60,719 nucleotides of DNA. It comes from Lachnospiraceae bacterium UBA7160 (GTDB lineage: Bacteria; Bacillota; Clostridia; Lachnospirales; Lachnospiraceae). Position 1 is the stretch's first letter; every line of letters begins with the position of its first letter. The notes under the pieces are model-generated. The model was not told the DNA's origin and did no database searches. It worked only from the letters and a program-made list of their open reading frames with translations. The position numbers and the translations under genes were made by a program. Location of the stretch: the NCBI GenBank assembly GCA_002491565.1, contig DKWE01000048.1:24282-85000 (forward strand), read 5' to 3'. Of this stretch, positions 56,817 through 60,719 are shown piece after piece.

Positions 56817-58877
56817 ATGTGGTCGGAGCGAATCAAAGAGACGGAGGAGCTGCGCATCCGGCAGCGGATGGGCGGCGGTTCTGTGCGTATAGAGAAACAG
56901 CATGCGAAGGGGAAGATGACGGCTCTGGAGAGGATTGCTTATTTGCTGGATGAGGAATCCTATCATTCCATGGATAGTTTTTTCGAGTCGCGCCGGGATG
57001 ATGCGTCGCTGCTCGAACGGGCGTATCTCGGGGACGGCGTAGTGACAGGCTGGGGAACGGTCCATGGAAGGCGCGTGTGTGTCGCGGCGGAGGATTTTAC
57101 AGTGGTCGGCGGCACACTGGGAGAGGTGCATGCGAGCAAAATCTGTCATATCCAGGATCTTGCGTACGATATGCGTGTGCCGCTGATTTTGCTGAATGAC
57201 AGCGGCGGGGCGCGGATTGAGGAGGGAATTTTATCCCTGAGCGGATATGGAGGAATGTTTCAGCGCCATGTGCGTGCGTCTGGTGTGATTCCGCAGATAG
57301 CAGCGATTCTGGGTCCGTGTTCCGGAGGAGCATGTTATTCTCCGGCGCTGTGCGATTTTGTATTTATTGTAAATGGGTTGAGTAAGATGTGTCTGACAGG
57401 ACCGGCGGTCGTGGAGTCTGTGCTCGGTATCCGCACGACGCTGGATGAGCTGGGCGGCACAGAGGTGCATGGGAAAAAGAGCGGAGTTGCGCAGGTCGTC
57501 TGTGAGGATGAGCGTGCCTGCCTCGATGGTATCCGCACGCTGCTTGCGTACCTTCCGCAGAACTGCGGCGCAGATGCACTGCGGGAGCTGAGGCGTGCGC
57601 ATGCCATCGGGACGTGCGCCGCATGGCAGGCGGCCTGCGCAGATGTCAGAGACAGAGCAAAGATGCAGGAGGAGCTGGAAGGCGGAACGCAGCTGCGGCA
57701 AGGGGGCTGCGCGAAGGGGTTAGAATACAATCCAGATTCGGAGGGCCAGAAGAGAAAGGTAGCTCTGGACAGATTCAGCCAGGGTGTATATTCTGATAAT
57801 TCCATGTGGAATTTGAATTCAGCGGTTCAGCAGAGTGCGAACGCAGAGCGCTGTAAGTGGAAGGTAAGTTTGGAAGACCAGCAGAGCGCAGGGGCAGAGA
57901 ACTGGAAGCGGCATGCAATTTTGCAAGAACAGCAGCAAAGGGAAGGCACAGAGAGCCGTAAGTGGAATGTAAATCCGGAAGACCGGCAGAGCACAGGTGC
58001 AGAGAGCGGGAATCGCAGTACGGGATATGAGGAACGAAAGCAGGATGCGAAACCGGAGGAACTGCGAGGGATGCCGTACTGCCATGAAATTGATGAGATC
58101 CTGCGCATCCAGCGCCTTTCGCGAAAGCGGCAGCCATTCGAAGAGCTGGTGCCGGATAATTCCAGGCGAGCGTATGATGTGCTGGAAGTGATCAACAATA
58201 TTCTGGGAAACTGCAGCTTTTATGAAATTTACCGCGACTTTGCACCGAATGTGGTGACAGGCTTCGGAATTTTTGACAGCCAGGTGCTGGGTATCGTGGC
58301 GAATCAGCCGATGCAGCTCGGCGGTTCGATTGACTGTGACGCTGCCGATAAGATGGCGCGGTTTATCCGGTTCTGTGACTGCTTTGGCATCCCGCTTTTG
58401 ACGCTGGTGGATGTACCGGCGTTTTTCCCTGGCCCGGAGCAGGAGCGGCAGGGTATCATCCGGCACGGGGCGAAAATCCTGTATGCGTATTCGGAGGCGA
58501 CAGTGCCAAAAGTCACGTTAATCCTGCGGAAAGCGTACGGGGGCGCGTTTATTGCGATGAACAGTAAGCTGATGGGAGCGGATGTGGTGTATGCATGGCC
58601 GGTCGCAGAGATTGCTGTGATGGGCGCGGAGGGTGCCGTGCGGATCATTGACCGCAGGCGGATCGCGGAGGCGGAGGATCCGCAGCAGGAGATGGAACGG
58701 CTGAAGCAGGAGTATGAGGCGAAATTTTCCAATCCGTTTCTCGCTGCCAGGAAAGGTTACATCGATGAGGTGATCCTGCCGGAGGAGACGGTGCCGCGTC
58801 TGCGCGAGACGTTTCGGTTGCTTGGGAGCAAAATGCATGCCACAGATGGGCGCAGGCATGGGAATATGCCGATGTGA
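56817..58877 (+). CDS. Acyl-CoA carboxyltransferase (PccB/MmdA type) with a repeat insert
   Basis: The 686-residue protein is the carboxyltransferase of a biotin-dependent carboxylase or decarboxylase. The N half has RMGGGSVRIEKQHAKGKMTA, FTVVGGTLGEVHASKI, NDSGGARIEEGI and GPCSGGACYSPAL; the C half has VTGFGIFDSQVLGIVANQP, DVPAFFPGPEQERQGIIRHG and the conserved AYGGAFIAMNSK. The usual length is about 510-520. An insert of about 140 residues (about 280-420) separates the halves and includes 17-18-residue repeats. Biotin carrier and OadB/BC partners are not adjacent, so it is an orphan here. The start at 56817 follows AAGGGAGAAGG. Confidence 0.88.
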   Translation: MWSERIKETEELRIRQRMGGGSVRIEKQHAKGKMTALERIAYLLDEESYHSMDSFFESRRDDASLLERAYLGDGVVTGWGTVHGRRVCVAAEDFTVVGGTLGEVHASKICHIQDLAYDMRVPLILLNDSGGARIEEGILSLSGYGGMFQRHVRASGVIPQIAAILGPCSGGACYSPALCDFVFIVNGLSKMCLTGPAVVESVLGIRTTLDELGGTEVHGKKSGVAQVVCEDERACLDGIRTLLAYLPQNCGADALRELRRAHAIGTCAAWQAACADVRDRAKMQEELEGGTQLRQGGCAKGLEYNPDSEGQKRKVALDRFSQGVYSDNSMWNLNSAVQQSANAERCKWKVSLEDQQSAGAENWKRHAILQEQQQREGTESRKWNVNPEDRQSTGAESGNRSTGYEERKQDAKPEELRGMPYCHEIDEILRIQRLSRKRQPFEELVPDNSRRAYDVLEVINNILGNCSFYEIYRDFAPNVVTGFGIFDSQVLGIVANQPMQLGGSIDCDAADKMARFIRFCDCFGIPLLTLVDVPAFFPGPEQERQGIIRHGAKILYAYSEATVPKVTLILRKAYGGAFIAMNSKLMGADVVYAWPVAEIAVMGAEGAVRIIDRRRIAEAEDPQQEMERLKQEYEAKFSNPFLAARKGYIDEVILPEETVPRLRETFRLLGSKMHATDGRRHGNMPM
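57820..58055. repeat. In-frame 51-bp minisatellite in the carboxyltransferase gene
   Basis: Four diverged units of 17-18 codons beginning QQSANAE, QQSAGAE, QQQREGTE and RQSTGAE. They lie between the two carboxyltransferase half-domains. Confidence 0.75.
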
Positions 58878-59225
58878 GAAGGTCCGCAGGTAAAAGACTT
58901 GATATAGTTATATCCTCAGTGATGCTCGCATCGCCTGCGTTTTTGGAAATGCACTCTCACTGAAATATCCGGAGCGATTGAGTCAGTTATTTAATTTTCC
59001 ATGTGCTAGAGCGTATTTGAAAAATATCTGCCAGATGTGCGTCGCAATTTGTGGGAGATATCTGCCAAATGAAGGCAGCATAGCGGGCTATGTCAACTGA
59101 ATTTGGCAGAAATATCACGCAGAGTGGGGCGCGGAGATGGTAGGAATATATTTCAAACACGCTCTAGTATGCGAATTTTAAGGGATGCTTCACAGATGCT
59201 GAGTTGTGAAGATATGAGGTAACGT
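58878..59225. other. 348-bp region with a MITE-like element
   Basis: Apart from the inverted-repeat element at 59006-59167 I see no gene or clear promoter; the acyltransferase start follows 58 bases after the element. Confidence 0.6.
59006..59167. mobile_element. 162-bp MITE-like element with 22-bp terminal inverted repeats
   Basis: The left end CTAGAGCGTATTTGAAAAAT and the right end (reverse complement CTAGAGCGTGTTTGAAATAT) match at 20 of 22 positions. Inside, ATATCTGCCA occurs twice in direct orientation and once inverted, so the RNA or DNA can fold extensively. It has no coding capacity. Confidence 0.8.
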
Positions 59226-60653
59226 ATGATATTTTCTACATACCGTTTTATTTTGGTATTTCTTCCGGTGACGTTTGGCGTGTATTTTCTGCTGAACCGT
59301 TTCCGGTACTATACGATTTCGAAGATTTGGCTTGTCCTTGCGTCGTTCTATTTCTATGCGCAGGGCAGCCCGGATTTTTTCCCGTTTTTTCTCGCGAGTG
59401 TGGTGGGCAACTATGTCGTTGGCAGCTGCCTGGTGCGGATGGACGGAGAACAGCACACGCAGAGAAAGCTGCTTTTGCTGCTCGGCATTCTGGCAAATGT
59501 CGGGCTGCTTGGCTATTACAAGTACACGGACTTTTTCATTGAGAACTGGAATCTGCTGACGGGAAGTGAAATCGCGCTGCGGCACATTGTGTTGCCGATC
59601 GGCATTTCCTTTTTTACCTTTCAGCTGATCGCGTTTCTTGTGGATTCCTACCGGGGCGAGACGAAACAGTATGATATTATCAATTATCTGCTGTTTATCA
59701 CCTTCTTCCCGCAGCTGATTGTCGGGCCGATTATCCATCATGCAGAGGTGGTGCCGCAGTTTGAGGATGAGAAAAATCTGAAGCTGAATCCAGACCATGT
59801 AGCAGCCGGGCTGTTTCTTTTTTCTATTGGATGTGCGAAGAAGATTCTGCTGGCGGATCCGTTGACAACGGATGCACAGTCGTTTTTTGGGGCAATCAAC
59901 AGTCAGCTGCCGATGCTGGAGTCGTGGTACCACTCGATTGAGTACACGGTTTCCTATTATTTTGACCTGTCCGGCTACGCGGACATGGCGATCGGGCTTG
60001 GCATGATGTTCAATATTGTGATTCCTCACAATTTCGATTCCCCGTACAAGGCGCGCAATTTCCAGGACTACTGGCGCAGATGGCATATGACGCTGTCGCG
60101 ATTCCTGAGCAATTACATTTTCCGGTCGGTTTACCGCAAGAACGTGAAATGGCGCAACTACTATGTCGCGACGATGGCGACATTCTTTGTCTCCGGCTTC
60201 TGGCATGGAGCGGGATGGACGTTTGTGGTATGGGGAATTGTGAACGGATTTTTTGTGTGCACGGCGAGCTGGATGAAACGAAAGGGAAAGAAATTCCCGG
60301 CGCCTGTCGCGTACGCCCTGACAGCAGTGGGTGTGGTCGCGGCGCGGGTGCTTTTTGTCGCGGACAGCTTCACGGATGCGTGGAATGTGTACCGGGGGAT
60401 GCTGAATTTCGGGTCGCTTGGGAGCGGGGGCTATGAGATTCTGCGGCATATCTGGGGATTTCTGAAGGGAAATGCCAGCTGCGCGGTGCTGCTTGTCATC
60501 GGACTTGGGATCTGCTGGTTTCTCCCGAATTCGCGGCAGCTCCAGGAGCGATTTAAACCGGATTGGAAGACTGCAGTGTTTGCAGCAGTGCTGCTGGTTG
60601 CCTGCTTCACACAGATGAATCAGGTCGTGCAGTTTTTGTATTTCCAGTTTTGA
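59226..60653 (+). CDS. MBOAT-family O-acyltransferase (AlgI/DltB-like)
   Basis: The 475-residue membrane protein has about ten to eleven segments. It starts MIFSTYRFILVFLPVTFGVYF and has the AlgI-type core IVLPIGISFFTFQLIAFLVD, FITFFPQLIVGPIIHH and the catalytic region GFWHGAGWTFVVWG with the invariant His. Such proteins acetylate extracellular polysaccharides. The usual partner, an SGNH/DHHW protein, would lie downstream beyond the window. ATG at 59226 follows GAGGTAAC. Confidence 0.93.
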   Translation: MIFSTYRFILVFLPVTFGVYFLLNRFRYYTISKIWLVLASFYFYAQGSPDFFPFFLASVVGNYVVGSCLVRMDGEQHTQRKLLLLLGILANVGLLGYYKYTDFFIENWNLLTGSEIALRHIVLPIGISFFTFQLIAFLVDSYRGETKQYDIINYLLFITFFPQLIVGPIIHHAEVVPQFEDEKNLKLNPDHVAAGLFLFSIGCAKKILLADPLTTDAQSFFGAINSQLPMLESWYHSIEYTVSYYFDLSGYADMAIGLGMMFNIVIPHNFDSPYKARNFQDYWRRWHMTLSRFLSNYIFRSVYRKNVKWRNYYVATMATFFVSGFWHGAGWTFVVWGIVNGFFVCTASWMKRKGKKFPAPVAYALTAVGVVAARVLFVADSFTDAWNVYRGMLNFGSLGSGGYEILRHIWGFLKGNASCAVLLVIGLGICWFLPNSRQLQERFKPDWKTAVFAAVLLVACFTQMNQVVQFLYFQF

Positions 60654-60683
60654 GAAGTGGTCAAAACGACAACGGGATAAATT

Positions 60684-60719
60684 TTATTCCCGAGAGCAAC
60701 GAGCCAAGTAGCCATGCTT
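60684..60719 (+). repeat. Dispersed structured repeat A, copy 3 (cut by window end)
   Basis: TTATTCCCGAGAGCAACGAG followed by CCAAGTAGCCATGCTT matches the start of copy 1 at 30337 with about three differences. Confidence 0.8.

Noticed and set aside
1..60719. tRNA, rRNA, prophage or integrase/attachment sites
   Set aside because: I looked through all intergenic stretches and saw no cloverleaf-like sequence, rRNA conserved block, integrase or phage structural gene.

Overview
The window looks like a chromosomal segment of a Gram-positive anaerobe of the Clostridia, most likely a gut Lachnospiraceae. The reasons are the strong AGGAGG-type ribosome binding sites, TTGACA/TATAAT promoters with 17-base spacers, sugar ABC transporters without their own ATPase, a class III (glycyl-radical) ribonucleotide reductase, and the absence of any respiratory gene. 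I do not name a genus. No rRNA, tRNA, CRISPR array, prophage or intact insertion sequence was seen.

Layout. 1-5 kb: the 3' part of a beta-lactamase-fold serine hydrolase, small unknown proteins, a BTAD regulator and an RluA pseudouridine synthase. 5-14.3 kb: a fructan/sucrose locus (GH32 hydrolase, LacI regulator, YesL-like protein, LplB/YtcP-type permeases, binding protein) whose two promoters share an AT-rich palindromic operator. 14.5-21.7 kb: phosphoesterase, hybrid histidine kinase, D-cysteine desulfhydrase family enzyme, a Ca/Na-type antiporter behind a probable Mn2+ riboswitch, and BlaI with a wrecked BlaR1. 22.5-32 kb: glycan genes (GH42, YihS-like isomerase, CE2-like esterase), a MATE pump, a YhaM-type exonuclease and an RlmD/TrmA methyltransferase. 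32-37 kb: a low-GC patch with gene remnants, a DUF262/DUF1524 (GmrSD-like) nuclease, GNAT, ABM and MmcQ-EVE proteins. 36.8-40 kb: a cobalamin riboswitch before a ferredoxin:thioredoxin-reductase-like protein and a thioredoxin, a MATE pump, and queT behind a preQ1-I-like aptamer. 40.3-47.3 kb: a maltodextrin locus on the minus strand (LacI regulator, MalQ, two permeases, binding protein) with three tandem operators. 47.7-60.7 kb: ABC ATPase pseudogene, MscS channel, TPR lipoprotein, HflX, NrdD fused to a thioredoxin-like domain behind paired NrdR boxes, cardiolipin synthase, a carboxyltransferase with a repeat insert, and an MBOAT acyltransferase.

The most unusual property is pervasive short tandem duplication. 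In-frame minisatellites (36, 36, 36, 39 and 51 bp units) fill linkers of the serine hydrolase, LacI regulator, NrdD, RluA and carboxyltransferase. Four genes have their last codons and stop codon tandemly duplicated downstream; in three of them the copies place a stop in all three frames. Several dispersed structured repeats and MITE-like palindromes are also present. The best functional leads are the NrdD-thioredoxin fusion with the B12-switched thioredoxin pair, and the Mn2+-riboswitch-controlled antiporter.
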